Shown here: piece after piece, positions 22,881 to 35,600 of the stretch
Numbering within the stretch: the first letter of the stretch is position 1
Layout: each line of letters starts with the position of its first letter
NCBI GenBank assembly: GCA_023053575.1
Contig: JAKZAP010000011.1
Span: 1,736,001-1,800,000, forward strand
DNA from: Branchinecta lynchi
Taxonomy: Eukaryota; Arthropoda; Branchiopoda; Anostraca; Branchinectidae
DNA: 64,000 bases
Direction of reading: 5' to 3'
Notes under the pieces: generated by a model
The model's input: the letters and a program-made list of their open reading frames with translations, nothing else
Databases searched by the model: none
Told to the model about the DNA's origin: nothing
Made by a program: the position numbers and the translations under genes

Positions 22881-22995
22881 GTTTACTTTGAACATATATT
22901 CAAACAATGTTTACAACGGATATACGTCAGCTACGATTCTTCATCAGCGATATTTCTGCCCTTCTTGGCAAGGGTCCTCGTCAGGCTGTCAATCT
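22880..22995 (-). repeat. Hammerhead-like core repeat, minus copy
   Basis: Read on the - strand: CCTGACGAGGACCC, loop TTGCCAAGAA, GGGCAGAAATATCG, then GACGTATATCC and GTAAACATTGTTTGAA. The CTGACGAG and GAAA blocks around a short GC stem match the hammerhead core pattern. The same order of blocks recurs at 45105-45225 (+), 36735-36830 (+) and 55985-56090 (+). Confidence 0.5.
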
Positions 22996-23084
22996 TCTGG
23001 GTCAACGTGGGAAGGAAACAAACTGGTAATAAAGAACTGAAGCTTCTACCGACTATAAATATCTGATTAGGGCAAGTTACTTTC

Positions 23085-24720
23085 GATTACCACTGATGGC
23101 AATTTCTGTCCGTCCGTCGGCCGGTCGGTCCGGGTTTTGCCAGTTCGGGCACTTCCACATAAGCTAGGACGATGAAACTTGGACAGGCGTATCAGGGACC
23201 CCAGGTGATTAAGTTGGAAATAGTCACTTTCCCGATCCGAGCATCGTTGGGGGAGTGGAGGGAGGGGGAATCCGGAATCTTGAGGTATTTATAACTTTGA
23301 ACGGGTGATCGGATCTTAACGAAATTTGATATTTGGAAAGATCTCGTGCCTCAGACAACCCACTTAAAATCCGGACCGGATATCGGTGACTTTGGGGGAG
23401 TTGGAGGGGGGAGCCGGAAATGTTGGGAAACGCTTAGTGTGGAGGGATCGGGACGAAACTTGGTGGGAAGAACAAGCACAAGTCCTAGATACATCATTGA
23501 CATAACCGGACCGGATTTGGACACTGTGGTGGGAGTTCGGGGGGGGGGGGAGGGGAATTCCATGATCCCGCGGTTCGGTACTAGGACGATGAAATTGGTA
23601 GGCATGTCAGGGACCCGAACTGACTGCCTTGAGAATAGTCGTTTTCCCGATCCGACCATCGTAGAGGGACTGGAGGGATGGGGAATCCGGAAATTAGTAA
23701 CCTACATAACTTTGGAAGGGGTAGGCTAATCGGACGTGCATGAAACTTAGAAAAAGTGCCTCAGATGTTCCTTTTCAGATCTGGACCGGATACGATAACT
23801 GGGGCAGGGGGGGGGGGGGGTCTGGAAAGGGGCAACGGAAATCTTCTGAAAGGCTCAGATTCGAGGGATGGGGATGGAACTTGGTGGGAAGAACAAGCTT
23901 AAATCCTAGATACATTACTGACAAGATTGTATCGTGTCACAGTGGGGGGAGTTGGATGGGGGTTTACCAGAATTCCGGTGATCTCGAGTTAGGGTACTTT
24001 CAGATGTGCTAGGACTTATGAAACTTGGCGGGCATTTTAGGGATTCTACCATACTGTCTTGAAAATAGTCCCTTCTCCGATCCGATCATCTTGGGGGAGT
24101 AGAGGGGTGGGAAATACGGAATCTAGTGACATTCACAACTCTGGAACGGGTGATCGAACGTGCATGAAACTTGGCAAGCATTAAGAACATGTGTCTGGGA
24201 TGTTCAGTTTCAAATCTCGACCGGATCTGATCACTGGGGGGGGGGAGGCTAGAGGGCAACGGAAATCTCCTGAATCCCCTAAAGTTGAGGGATCGGAGTT
24301 GGACTTAGTTGGAAGAACAAGCATAACCCCTAGATAAATCCCTGACAAAACAGGATCGGATCCTGTCACGATGGGGAAAGTTGGAGGGGGGTTTCTGGAA
24401 TTCCGGTGATCTCGAGCTAGGGTGCTTCCAGATGTGCTAGGACCATGAAACTTGGCAGGCCTATTAGGGACTCTAACATATTGATTTGAAAATATTCCCT
24501 TCTCCGATCCGACCAGCGTGGGCGGAGTAGAGGGATGGGGAATCCGGAATCTGGTGATATCCGTAACTTAGGAACGGGTGATCGGACTTGCATGAAACTT
24601 GACAGGTGTCAAGAGCGAGTGTCTCAAATGTTCAGTTTCAAGTCTGGAGTGGGTCTGATCACTGGGGGGTGGGGGGAGGGGAGCTGGAGGGGACAAACTG
24701 ACAAACATGCTAACTTTTCC
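23085..24720 (+). repeat. Large tandem repeat (R2), about 425-bp period
   Basis: After a GTCCGTCCGTCGGCCGGTCG stretch, a unit containing GCTAGGACGATGAAACTTGG, GATCCGACCATC, a G-run and GGGTGATCGGA recurs near 23160, 23580, 24008 and 24436. Each unit has two internal half-repeats, both with a TGAAACTTGG word. Similar blocks form 34060-36130 and parts of 29140-29400 and 36400-36725. ORFs crossing it are repeat artefacts rich in Gly/Pro. Confidence 0.75.
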
Positions 24721-25419
24721 GACAAGATTTATTGGAAAAAGCCTAATACGGCCATACAACAGATTCCTGAAGCGCCAACAACAATTTATAAAACTAATAA
24801 TGAAACACAAACTATTTTCTTCTTTTCATTGCATTCAGAACGAAAGAAACTACCTCACGGATTACACTTTTATTTGTCGACTTTAAAGCACAATGGACAC
24901 TTCTAATGCTTTACTTTGTATTCAATGCTTCACAAATAAACATTTCCGACTTCCTTTAGAAGGCTCTACGAAAATCGGCCGTTTTCTTGTTATCCCTCGT
25001 CTTTACCTCTCTGGCATTTCGGCGATCCAAATCTTAGGAGCTGGGATATCGTGACAGGAAATTCAAAAACTCCCAGCAATGCTTGATATAAAAGGATATA
25101 TTGGAGACGTCACCAAAGTCAAGCCGCAGATGCAGTTTACCTAATTGTTGTAGCGTTTCAACAGAAGTTCCATGGCTTAAAGTGCCTACTAAAAGTTTTT
25201 CTTTGTGGAATAGTGTTGTGAAGCTTGATTAGCTTGCTTTATAAAATGTACCAGAATCTGCAATAAGCGTATTAAAAATAACATAGCTAAAAAAATCATT
25301 CAAAAACAAATAACGTATTCAAAGCTGAATTATACAAGCTGATTTGTGCATAAAATAAAGATCTACTAAGTACTATAAGAAACATCACTTTTATCTTTCT
25401 CGAAGCTAGTAAATTGAGC
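24721..25419. other. AT-rich stretch without visible features
   Basis: No convincing ORF, RNA gene or repeat boundary. Confidence 0.4.
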
Positions 25420-26683
25420 ATGTACTGGCCCCAAAAGTTACGCTTTGAAATATCACAGAGAGGAAACTGTTGAAGAAGCTGCTGATCTAGGGGGTAAGCA
25501 TTGTTCCTAGGTTGTTAAAGAGCGGGATTGGGGTAGTTTGACGTGCCCATTGAACTTTAAGATACCAGGGAAGAGAACACCACCAGTTATCCCAACTAAA
25601 CCCAATGAAGGAAGCTCTTGGCACTGTCCTAGAAGGTGGTCAATGGTATCATGCTCAGTGCAACAAAGTCTGCAATTGTAATTCTCCTCACCGACCTGTT
25701 TTCGCCTATCAAAAACTTTCTTTCTGTACCGTAATGGAAGAAAGATAGTCTGGAGTTGGAACCATACCCAAGTGCCTGCGCCGACAATCCTAATTTAAAA
25801 TAATATTCAAAGTTTTTATTTGTCTATAATAAAATAGCGTCTCTGATTTATCCAGTGCTGCCTGCCAATTTTGAATTTCCTGATCCCGTAATACCTGCTC
25901 AAACTGTCCCAGCAAGTGTGGCTGATCATCTGGTCCCAAACCATCGTTCCAAGCCAAAGATAAACCGGCTTTATCGAGCATGGCTTTCACTTGGAATGGC
26001 CAAGACCGAGAACCCTTCGACTCCATTAATTCTTTATATGCAATTTTTAGTAACCTGTCTTCGGGTAAGCGAACTAACTTAAGCCAAAATCTAAGAATCT
26101 GAACTAGCCTAAGATTCCTCATAGATTTAATCCCAAGTTCACCTGTTACTGCCTGGGTATGAGTTGTTGGATGTAATCCAATCAGTCTCTTGTAGTGAAG
26201 CAGCTGAATCGACTCCAATTGTACCGCAGCTTCGAATCCCCATATTTCAGCTCCGTAGTGAATTGTAGGAAGGATTTTTGATTGGAAAATATGTTTATGC
26301 ATTTTTAGGTCTTTTAGTCCCTAAACCACTGAATCTCTCAGTAAAGCCGAAGAAGTCATCCTCCCTCTTCTTTTCATTTCAAGGAGGTGATCCTTCCAAC
26401 CCCCATTCTGGGATAAAGTAACCCCTAGGTATTTAAACTTAGCCGACTGTTGTATTCGGTGACCTCGGTAATAAAAATTCCACTCCTCACTTGGTTTTCT
26501 TCCCGTGAAAACAACTATTTCAGTCTTTTTTACATTTAAATATAATCTCTTTCCTTCCAAATAATCTGAAAGGATGTTTAGTAAAGTTTGGAGATCCTCT
26601 GGAGACGTCGCCGCCAGTACCGCGTCATCAGCGAAAAGCAACACAGACAATACTGACATACCTAGTTTAACCGTTGTAGCCAA
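25420..26683 (-). pseudogene. LINE family C, 3' part of the RT ORF
   Basis: Two antisense ORFs (26683-26321 and 26302-25790) form one RT tail. The first contains the catalytic LLFADDAVLAATS block, KTEIVVF and FKYLGVTLSQNG. The second contains ILPTIHYGAEIWG, typical of the thumb region. Downstream, near 25735-25640, the same strand reads CRLCCTEHDTIDHLLGQC, the C-terminal Cys/His motif of several LINE clades. A break near 26310 separates the two ORFs. The 5' end is lost and abuts Penelope-like sequence near 26690. Confidence 0.82.
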
Positions 26684-26699
26684 TCGCTTTTGGAAATAG

Positions 26700-27300
26700 C
26701 TCTTGTTCTGTATTTTGATGAACTTCGGTTTAGTTATTAATAAGGGACTGAAAATACTCGTCTGTATCTATTACCTACTTTTAATAATCACTGCACGGCA
26801 AAACTGGTGCTGAGATTTAATTTTCGACACGGCCGTTATTTTTGCTGAATAATTGGGGCGACGACAGGAAATGTTTTTTCTGCATTTTGATCGAGTTCGG
26901 TTTTGTTGTTAATAAGGGACTGAAGCTTGAATTTTCTTCCCTTAATAACGCCGTTCCACGTTTCCGGTAGGGAGTACTCGCTTGTATCTCGGTAAATGCC
27001 TGCTCGGTTTTTCTTTATCTTAACGGCTTCTCGAATAGTTCGATACAGTCCGTTGCACATTGCAAGAATTTGAGTTTTTTCAAAATATACTGAATGGGAT
27101 GGGTTTTCAAAAATATGTTCTGCAAGTGCAGATTTGAAAGTATAGTTATGACGGTGTCCGTTGGAGAGGGTGTGTTCAGTTTCTTGCTCATGCTCTGCAA
27201 GTCGTTTTCCGAAAGTTCTCTCTGTCCTTCCTACGTAACGCTTTCCGCAATCACAGGGTATTGAATAAATGCCTTTTTGACTTTGGTACTGATTTGGGAC
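26700..27300 (-). pseudogene. Penelope-like element 3' end with GIY-YIG endonuclease
   Basis: On the - strand, about 27275-26940 reads KGIYSIPCDCGKRYVGRTER, then FGKRLAEHEQETEHTLSNGH, then IREAVKIKKNRAGIYRD. That is the GIY-YIG nuclease of Penelope-like retroelements, with the IY..YVG pair, a catalytic Arg in RTER, and the His-Glu of AEHEQ. No RT domain remains. A second short copy of its tail (NNKTELDQNAEKTF region) recurs near 26770-26700, so two truncated copies or a tandem end are present. Such elements often carry hammerhead ribozymes, which may relate to the core repeats seen elsewhere in this window. Confidence 0.8.
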
Positions 27301-27422
27301 TTATCTTTTCCGGAGTTTAGGTAAGACAGCAACGTATTTTGGTTTCTCTTTGCCAGGGGCTTGGTATCCTAACCCAATAACATATTGATCGTTTCAGTGA
27401 AGTACACAAACAGCCAATCGGG

Positions 27423-27749
27423 GGTAGCGTTCCAGCGACTTATTATTAGTTACGATCGTTACTATTCTTGTTATTATTGCCGTTCCAGAGCCCGCCACAA
27501 TAAGTAAATTGGCTCCTCCCACTTCTTATTTTTGTTTCACGACTGTTACGATCGTTACTATTTGCTTATGGTGGTCGCGAACATCATAGGTGATAACAAC
27601 TATCGGTTTCTGCAGGAACTCCCGTAAGAGTGATGACGTATGTTCGCGTTGTTATTATTTTCGTTCCAGAAAGCATGAGAACGAATCAATTAGGCGCTCG
27701 CCCCTCCTTTTATCATCGTAGCTTGTTATAACTTCACTGGAACGCTACC
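27423..27749. mobile_element. 327-bp TIR element
   Basis: The ends GGTAGCGTTCCAG and CTGGAACGCTACC are a perfect 13-bp inverted repeat. The interior has GTTACGATCGTTACTATT twice, near 27445 and 27545, and no ORF. No clear target duplication was found. An R1 repeat starts 8 bases downstream. Confidence 0.7.
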
Positions 27750-27757
27750 AGAATTCC

Positions 27758-28400
27758 TTTTTTGGGATCCGAAAACGTAAGTGGAAGGCCTACTTATGAC
27801 TTCGTAAAAGTTGTCAGTCTGTCTATCCGTCCGTCTGTCAGCACAATAACTCTCGCAGGGAATAAGATATTTTAATGAAACTTGGTATGAGGATTATTTG
27901 GGTCAAGGGACAGGTTGAGTTTGTGGATGGGCTCTGCAGCCCTAAAATTGAGGCTGGGGGGGGGGGGGTTGGGGGTCAAATTAATGGGCTAATAAAATGT
28001 TTTTAACAGGTATTACGATAGTACTTTTAGGGCTAAGAAGACGTGCTGAACACGTATATGAAATCATTTTCTCGCAGGACAATTAGTTTGCCCGGAATCG
28101 CGCCGAAACCGGAAAATTTCTTGAGTAAAAGTTTTATCTGAAGTTGATTGGAGGTATGATGTAGTGGGAAGGATGCATGCTGATTCTGTGTATGGTAAAA
28201 ATCCGCCCAAAACCGGGACATTTGTTAAAAGTTTTATCTGTAGTTGATTGGAGGTTCGATATAGGGATAGGAAATATGCGAATCCGTTTTGAGCTTTTAG
28301 TTTTTTTTTACCGGACAAGTAGTTTGCCCGGAGTCTGGCGACGACCGGATGTCTACAAGACCCAACTGTCTGGATCAAATATTAGTTTTTTGGATCCTTG
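27758..28400 (+). repeat. GGGATCCC-family element (R1)
   Basis: The 5' end TTTTTTGGGATCCGAAAACG is followed by the GTCCGTCTGTC and AATGAAACTTGGTATGAGG blocks, a G-run and two or three diverged 137-bp units. The 3' end stops at a TTTTTTGGATCCTTGGG remnant. Confidence 0.8.
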
Positions 28401-28693
28401 GGTCATAGGCTATCCCAAGACAAGGGATTTTTTTCCTTTCCCTGGTTTACAAATTGAAACCAAAAATGATATGAAAACCCTTTTCAAAGCAAGTTCAGAC
28501 AAAATAGAAGGCATAATTTTTTTTTTTTTTTTAACGGATTGATTGTTGAAAACAGCAACATTTTGCTTCTCGAATGTTATTACCTTACTGCATTGACATT
28601 TCGTTAAAATATTTTTACAGAAAGAAGAAACAAGGTTTTCAATTTTTGCAAAACGTTTTTGTGATTATGTACATTATTTTTAGTTTATAAAGT

Positions 28694-31600
28694 ATGGCAA
28701 CAGGTGGAAACGATCTCCCTCTCGAGTCAAGTAAAGACTGTTGCAGAATTCTTTCTCAAGAGTATCAGTGTATGTTTGACATGAAGCGGAAATGTTGCAG
28801 TATAAAAACGACACTGCTAGTGCAAGCGAAGGCTCCGACTGATGTGTTTATTGTGGATCTAAAATCAGTGCAAATTGAATCTGTTTTAGTGAAGTTAGTT
28901 GACACATGTGTTGCAGGGAAATATTCTATATCTGAATCAGGTAATTCAGTTGAGATAGCAATCAGTCAAGTGGAAAAGGGCACACAGTTTAGTGTATTCC
29001 TTGAATATCGAACTGTGGAAAATGGGCCATCATTACTGTGGAGAAAGGATGCTGGTGACAAAATTTGTGCTTTTACACCTGGATCTTTGTATAACAACAG
29101 GTAAGCCAACAAGGTTTTAAATTTCAAGCGAATATCTCTGTGGCTTCTTGTTGTGACATGCATAACTCTGGAAGTAATCATCCGATTCGAATGGAACTTG
29201 ACAGATGGCATACCTAACCTCGTATAGCTCTGGACCAGATCCGACCAGTGTGGGAGAGTTTAATGGGGGTCCCAGAAATCTTGTAGCGTTCACAGCTCTT
29301 GAAGGGGTGATCCCATTCTAATGGCACTTGAGTTGATAGCTGGCATGATAGCTGACATGTCCTAGATGTTCACTGGGGGGGGGGGATTATGGGGCTGGCC
29401 GGAAACTTTGTGGCTTGCTTATTTAATGACAGAATATTAAAAACTGCGGCGGTGGTGGTGGTTCTTATTCCGTCGGAATACAGACGCTCAGGGAATCCCA
29501 AGGGGATTCTCCGATTTTTAAGTAAATCTGCATGATCCTCCACATTTCGCCAGAGACTAAGTCCAATCCGGGGATTCCCCTTTGATCAGAGTTGGCATGG
29601 ACCCATGACATCTTCTCATTACATTTCGCCTAGCCCGCACTGTGAAGAACAGGATGAAACTTGGGGGGCAGGGCTTTCGGATACCGTAAATGAATTAGTA
29701 ATGAATCCGGATCGGATCCGGTTACTAAGACTAGGTTTGCGTTCGAATACAAGATGTCAGTAAGTACAAGATCGACCCAGCCATCCAGTTTGACAGCACT
29801 ACCCGTATCTGTTAACTTTGCAAGTGCCAGTTCAGCTTTCAACTTATGCTTTTTTCCTATTTGTAAGTAGTGAACTGATAGAAACAAATGCTCCTCAGCC
29901 GGGATTGCTACCACTGAGCTAGCGAGGTAGCTCAGTGGTAGAGTGACTGCCTAGCGAGGTAGCTCAGTGGTAGAGTGACTGCCTAGCGAGGTAGCTCAGT
30001 GGTAGAGTGACTGCCTAGCGAGGTAGCTCAGTGGTAGAGTGACTGCCTTGTAAGCAGAGGGTCCTGGGCAAAATCCCGGCTGAGGAGCATTTTTGTCTAT
30101 CAGTTCACTATTTACAAATGTTTCCATCTCAAGGGCGTCTTCCCCATTAAACTTATTTTTTTGGTTTTCACCATGAGACCCCGTCTTGTCGGTCCTGGTT
30201 TGTCTACATGGCTCCGACAAGGGAGTCCTAGACTTCTAAATTATATTCGAATTTTTTTTTATGGTATTGGTCACGGAACAAGTCCCTTGTGAAGTGCCAT
30301 CTATATTGCTTTTTTCCTAGGTAACTCATGCGTCTTCCATACTCTGCAGCATAGTCTAAGATGTGCTATCTACTATGGTCAAGGCTGACGGACCATTCTT
30401 AGGCTTGCAAGGGACTTTAGGTTACGAGTTGCTTTGTCTGCTCGGGCAGTTTGTGTGCGTCTTGTTAGTATGATCCGGTACTCATTCCGAAAATAACAAA
30501 TTTACTGGAGCCCAAGAATTAAATATTGTTTTAAAGGACACCTGAACAATGAAACCATACTTGAACACACCATGGAGAATGCATTTACAGACATGGCCAC
30601 CGACAGCATTCTTCTCCTGCGCGTGACGTTTTCGAAATATGGATGTTCGTTTCTGGAGGTTTGAACATGCAGACTCCAAGACAAAAAGCGCAGTTCATTC
30701 AAATCTTGTACAGCGCTAGCCCGATCATATTGGAATTTTTTCTAGATATACGTTTTGGCTTAACTGGTTAAAAAATATTCCACAAGAAGGGTTGATTGCA
30801 GACATTTGTTCGGTACTGAAACAAGGACAGATGCAAAATGGAGCAAAAATCATAGCTTGGAAACGCTATTTCGTATTTGGATCGGGTTTTCTGCAGGCAA
30901 TGTTAACGGAAGTCATACAGATAGGGATGATACTTTGTACTCTTCATTCAGGTGTCCTTTAAATAGACCAAAAAAAATGATTTTGCTGAGACTGGAAGAC
31001 ACATAGCTATATGTATAACAAACATAGCATAAACATATATATTTATATCCGTTAGAGTTTATTAATGTCAGGAGCCATTTCAAGCATTATTCGGGTATAA
31101 AGATGCCTTAATGTCTTTTTTAGATCCATGTTTCTGTCACATGATCGTCCTGATGCAGAACACACCTGGAAAGCAGAAGTCGTAGTGCCCCCTCAGTATA
31201 CTGTGCTCATGAGTGGGGCATTGTGTAAGAAAGAGCAGTGCAGCTCCCAACTTCGCTATACTTTTGAATCAACAGCTCAGATGCCCGTCTCATCACTAGC
31301 CATAGCTGTTGGCAAATGGGATTGTCTTTCTGTTACGAATGAGATGGTCATTTATGCTCCATCTTCTGTTCTTGGTACAGTGAAACACTCAACAATTGAG
31401 TATGTGAGATTATGCTTGAAGATATGTCATGAATTATTCGGCCCGATGCCATTTCCACGTTGGGATATCCTAATAATGCCACGATCTTTTGGAAGCCTTG
31501 GACTATCAAACCCATACCTAGCCTTTCTTGCCTCGTCAGTGGTACTTGATACACCACTGCTCTCTAAAATAGCACATGAGCTGGTTCATGTGTGGTTCGG

Positions 31601-32549
31601 TTGCAGCATTGGACTAAAAGATTGGAATGAAGACTGGTTTACAGAGGGCATAGCTACATTTTTCGAGGAACATATACACCAACTGGTGACTGAAAATCTC
31701 CTCGCTAGGGGCTGCCAAGATTTGTTTGCCATTCGTAAATATTTGATCTTAAGGCGTTTCTTCGAGGAGGCGAGGGAAGAAGGGTGTGAAGCGGCCCAAC
31801 GGTTGGTTGTTTGTGAAGCACAGAGGAGTGACGATCAGGCACTGACCAGTGTTGCAAACGGTCTAGTTATATATAAGTGCTTTACTCAGTGCCACTATGT
31901 CGTTGGTTATCTGCTGTTTTGCAAGTTAGCAAGGAACTTCACCCTCGACTTCTTCTTGGAAGTTGTTAAAGGCTTTGTGCTAAAATACCAGGACAAGCAG
32001 GTGTTGGCGAGAGATTTATTTGAACTGTTTGAGAGCAGTGTCACCTTGCCGCCTGATTTTTTCGTTGTTGATTCTCCTGAGAAGTTACTGAAAGAACAGG
32101 AATGTATAGTAAAAAGGACAACTGCTTATTCAGAAGTGGTCCGAGTTCGCAACTGTTTGTTTGGGAAGCTACCTGGTGCCTTAAATGTATCAGATCTTAT
32201 CAACGAGTTTGACAGCGCGCCATTGCAATACCTCTTAGAGTTATCCCTTGAATCAGGACTGAAAAAATGTTTGAAGTTTAGCTCCTTGTTCGCTTCTTGC
32301 CGTAATTGTAATGCTGAAATTCAGCATAGGCTTTGCGAGTTGGCCATTCAGTATGGTCTAACTGAGTTCGCTCACTTTATCCTGAGGTTCCTAAAATTGC
32401 ATCAAAGCCTGGGAGTCTACCTGTATGGAGAACTAGCAGCTTCCAGTATTGAATCTTTCAGAGAACTAAGGAACTTAGTGATAAGTGAACTGAGAGAGGA
32501 ATACGACCCTGCAAACTATGAAATGATATCTCGGATGGTTCTTAGTTGA
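28694..32549 (+). CDS. AOPEP: Aminopeptidase O-like M1 metallopeptidase (two exons)
   Basis: Exons 28694-29100 and 31124-32549 join at AG|GTAAGC and TTTTTTAG|ATCC and encode about 610 residues. M1 aminopeptidases remove N-terminal residues from peptides using one zinc ion. The zinc site HELVH (31575-31589, residues 287-291) is followed after exactly 18 residues by Glu310 within FTEG, the HExxH-x18-E signature. SLGLSNPYLAFL before it and WFGCSIGLKDWNEDWFTEG around it are closer to human aminopeptidase O than to leukotriene A4 hydrolase. The N-terminus (NDLPLESSKD) also matches that family's start. At 610 residues it is shorter than human AOPEP, chiefly in the N-terminal insert. The C-terminal part is helical, as in the ARM-like domain. 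The intron holds R2, SINE and MITE sequence. A peroxidase gene follows 144 bases after the stop. Confidence 0.88.
29140..29400 (+). repeat. R2-type repeat fragment in the AOPEP intron
   Basis: Blocks resembling TCATCCGATTCGAATGGAACTTG, shown here only in part, GGACCAGATCCGACC and a G-run (near 29372) match the R2 units at 23085-24720. It begins about 40 bases after the donor site. Confidence 0.6.
29840..30265. repeat. tRNA-derived SINE: inverted pair with amplified 5' head
   Basis: On +, the unit AGCGAGGTAGCTCAGTGGTA (32-bp period) occurs four times, at 29921, 29953, 29985 and 30017. The last copy continues as a complete tRNA-like sequence to 30089. A body that begins TTTTTGTCTATCAGTTCACT and runs to about 30265 follows. 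On -, 29920-29840 is a second copy in which the box A region joins the T arm directly, with loss of the anticodon arm. Box A (TAGCTCAGTGGTAGAG) and a degenerate box B are present. The body is shared with 47202-47395. Confidence 0.75.
30531..30962. mobile_element. 432-bp TIR element, copy 1 (AOPEP intron)
   Basis: The ends TTAAAGGACACCTGAA and TTCAGGTGTCCTTTAA are inverted repeats of 16 bp. The interior is closely related to 40705-41152, which lies in the opposite orientation in a GPx-A intron. Shared blocks include GAGAATGCATTTACAGACAT and CGGAAGTCATACAGATAGGG. No ORF of note. Confidence 0.8.
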
Positions 32550-32589
32550 AACTTGAAATGATTCGCATGCCTTATATGTAGATTATTCA

Positions 32590-32595
32590 AATAAA
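32590..32595 (+). terminator. Candidate AOPEP poly(A) signal
   Basis: AATAAA lies 41 bases after the AOPEP stop codon and about 98 bases before the first recognised GPx-A exon. It is the only canonical hexamer in this gap. Confidence 0.6.
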
Positions 32596-32687
32596 TCAAT
32601 CGTTTCGAGCTTATCATGTTGATAAGATGCCAGATTCTGATAAGACGCTTCAGGGGAAATCTCTCAGTCTCTCTTTGTATTTTCTAG

Positions 32688-35600
32688 CTCAAGATGGCCA
32701 AAACAATTTACGAATTCTCCGCTAAGGATATTGATGGAGGGGAAGTTTCGTTAGAAAAATACAAGGGAAAAGTTTGCATTATTGTTAACGTTGCCTCCAA
32801 GTGAGGCAAGACCCATGTCAACTACACGCAACTAGCGCAGCTTCACGAGATGTACGGGCAGTCAAAGGGACTTGAAATCCTTGCCTTTCCGTGCAATCAG
32901 TTCGGTGGTCAGGTTAGTTACTCTTTTCTTAATCACGAAATTTCAGTTCTTAGTGTCGGTGTCGTCAGTCAACTGAACATCAAGGTTTACTGCAAGGTTA
33001 AAAAATAAAGCGTGTGTTACGCAATAAGTACAGAGAGAAAATTTGGAAAGACGGTGCTTATAATGTGTACTCGATGAAAAATTTGTAGCCTGCGTAGTAG
33101 TATGGTAGTAATACGAAAACGTTGCATGTAATACTATGTAATAGCAAAGAATACTATCATTTAATGTGCCTCAGACTGGTCCAGTCTTATGTAGTAGTAC
33201 CCAGTAGCACCCGTCTTGCCATAGTAGGATCCAGTCTTGCTAATAGTAGCATATAGTAGTATGCAGTAACACGGTAGCCTTGAAGTAGAAGCATGTAGTA
33301 GTATCGTTAGTACTGCATGCTACTTTTTCGTACTACTTCATAGTACTATTTTGAGATAAATTTTTCATCGAGTAGGCTACACGCGGTATAGCTGACGTCT
33401 CCTACTCAGCAGCTGCCAGCTGGAGGGTTCCGTGCTTGATCCTTTTTCTCTTCGTAGTGTGTCTGCTAAGACGGTACGACTCAAAATCGACGACTCAAAT
33501 CCAGTGTCAATCAATCACCGCGATCTTTGGGAGCAGCTTTGATACCACTTCTGCCTTTCTTCCGCTAGATACCCGGAGAGGCAGGAGATTTTGGATCGGC
33601 AAGGATAGATAGTCTTCAAGAGCGTATTTTCTCGGCATACCTTCACTGATGACAAATACTGGAAAATTTGCAAAACTATCTACTTTGAAGAATCTCGGGA
33701 AATGAGAACGGGCGGGGTACCACGTCAGAGCGTGAATTAGGATTGTAGGTACGATGTGTCCTGTAAGGAGACGATTTATCGGGTGATTAGACTTTTGTCC
33801 AAAGTTCCGTTTATTTTCAAAACCGATACAACGGTCAAGCCGATTTGGTGGTTCTCTTCCATACTAACACTAATTGTATACAGAAGATGATTTTACAGTA
33901 GTTTGGATAAAATAAAGACTTGTATACATAACAGAAAATATTCAAATCTATTTACAATTTGATGATGCGAGTTAAAAAGGTTGACAGAGGCGGGAACAAA
34001 ACTTCTTAGGTAACGAGTCGTTTTCTGTATGTACCTACTACTTTCTTGTTATGGCACTTGCCCTTCGGCCAAGTCCCATATAGATTTTCTGTCCATCAGT
34101 CGGTCTGTCGGTCACAGTTTTGCTAGTTCGGGCACGTCCAGATAAGCTAGGACGATGAAACTTGGCAGGCGCATCAGGGACCGGACCAGATTAAATTAGA
34201 AATAGTCGGTTCCCCGATTCGACCATCTGTAGGGGAGTTGAGGAAGGGGAGATCCGGAAAAATTAGGAAAAATGAGATATTTTTAGCTTACGAACGGGTG
34301 ATCGGATCTTAATGAAACTTGGTATTTGGAAGGACCTCGCGTCTCAGACGTTCCATTTTTAAATCCAGACCAGATCCGGTGACATGGGGGGAGTCGGAGG
34401 GGGAAACCGGAAATCTCGGAAAACGCTTATAGTGGAGAGATCCGGACGAAACTTGGTTGAAAGAACAAGCACAAGTCCTAGGGATCCGCTGACTTTGGGG
34501 GGGGGGGGGGCGAATTTCTAGTGGTCCCTCGAGTTCGGTGCTTCCTGATGTGCTAGGACGACAAAAATTGGCAGACAGGTCAGGGACCCGACCAGAGTAA
34601 ACAGAAAATAGTCACTTCCCCGATCCGACCATCTGGGGGGGAGTGGAGGGAGAGGGAAGCCACAAATTTAGGTATTTTTAACTTTTCAACGGGTGATCGG
34701 ATTTGAATGAAACTTGTAGGGTGGAAAGAGCTATCGCCTCAGATGTTCAGTGTCAAGTCCGTGCCGAGTCCGATACCTGTCGGTGGATGGGGGAGGGATC
34801 GGAAAACTCAAACGCTTAAAGCACAACTCTTACTAGAAATGATATTTTCCCTGTAAAATGGATTAGAAACATTTTCGAAAATACCATTTCTTTCCACCTG
34901 AAACTAGCGATTCTCTGGTTACCGCTTGTCGATTATAACCAGCCTTCCTGCTCTCCGACGCGGCGGCTGTGCGCAAAAGATTTGAAAACTGAACGTGCCT
35001 TGGTTAAAAAGTGGGAAAACTAAGCAAATAAAAGAAGTAATAAACAGACGATTATCACATCCTTATGTGTGAAAGAGTTGTCAGCAGACAATGAAGATTC
35101 CGGCAAACGTTCTGTTTGTTAGGTGATAGAAAAACTCGGCAAGGCCGAAAAAGCGCTAAAATTTCGTAGTTACGTAACGAAACAATTGAGAAAGGTGGGA
35201 ATCATATATAAGATAAAAGGCAGAATAAGCAAGAGGGGTCCTTTAAAGCAGAGGGATTGGGACGGGACTTAATGGAGAGAACAAGCCTTAGGCCTAGATA
35301 CGAAATTGACGGAGTCAATGGTTTTGGGGCTATGTGGGGGGAGTTGGAGGGGGTTCCCTGGAATTCCGGTAGTCGCGAGTTAGAATAGCTCCAATGTACT
35401 AAGACAACGAAACTTTGCAGGCATATTAGTGACCCGACTTAATTGACTTGAGAACCTGACAGAACATACCCCCGGAAACTTCCGTTCCTAAGATCCGAGC
35501 ATTTTTGCTGGAGCGAGGGAAGGGAAATATGGAAATTGACTTCTGCAAATTGCGAACGAGTGGTCCGATTCGAGTGAAACTTAATGGGTGATAGGAATCG

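Noticed and set aside
23346..23729. Gly-rich coding ORFs on both strands
   Set aside because: They fall within the R2 tandem repeat, and both strands are open because of its composition.
32802..32804. Premature stop, making GPx-A a pseudogene
   Set aside because: The TGA lies at the exact Sec position of the family, all other exons and junctions are intact, and a SECIS-like hairpin follows.
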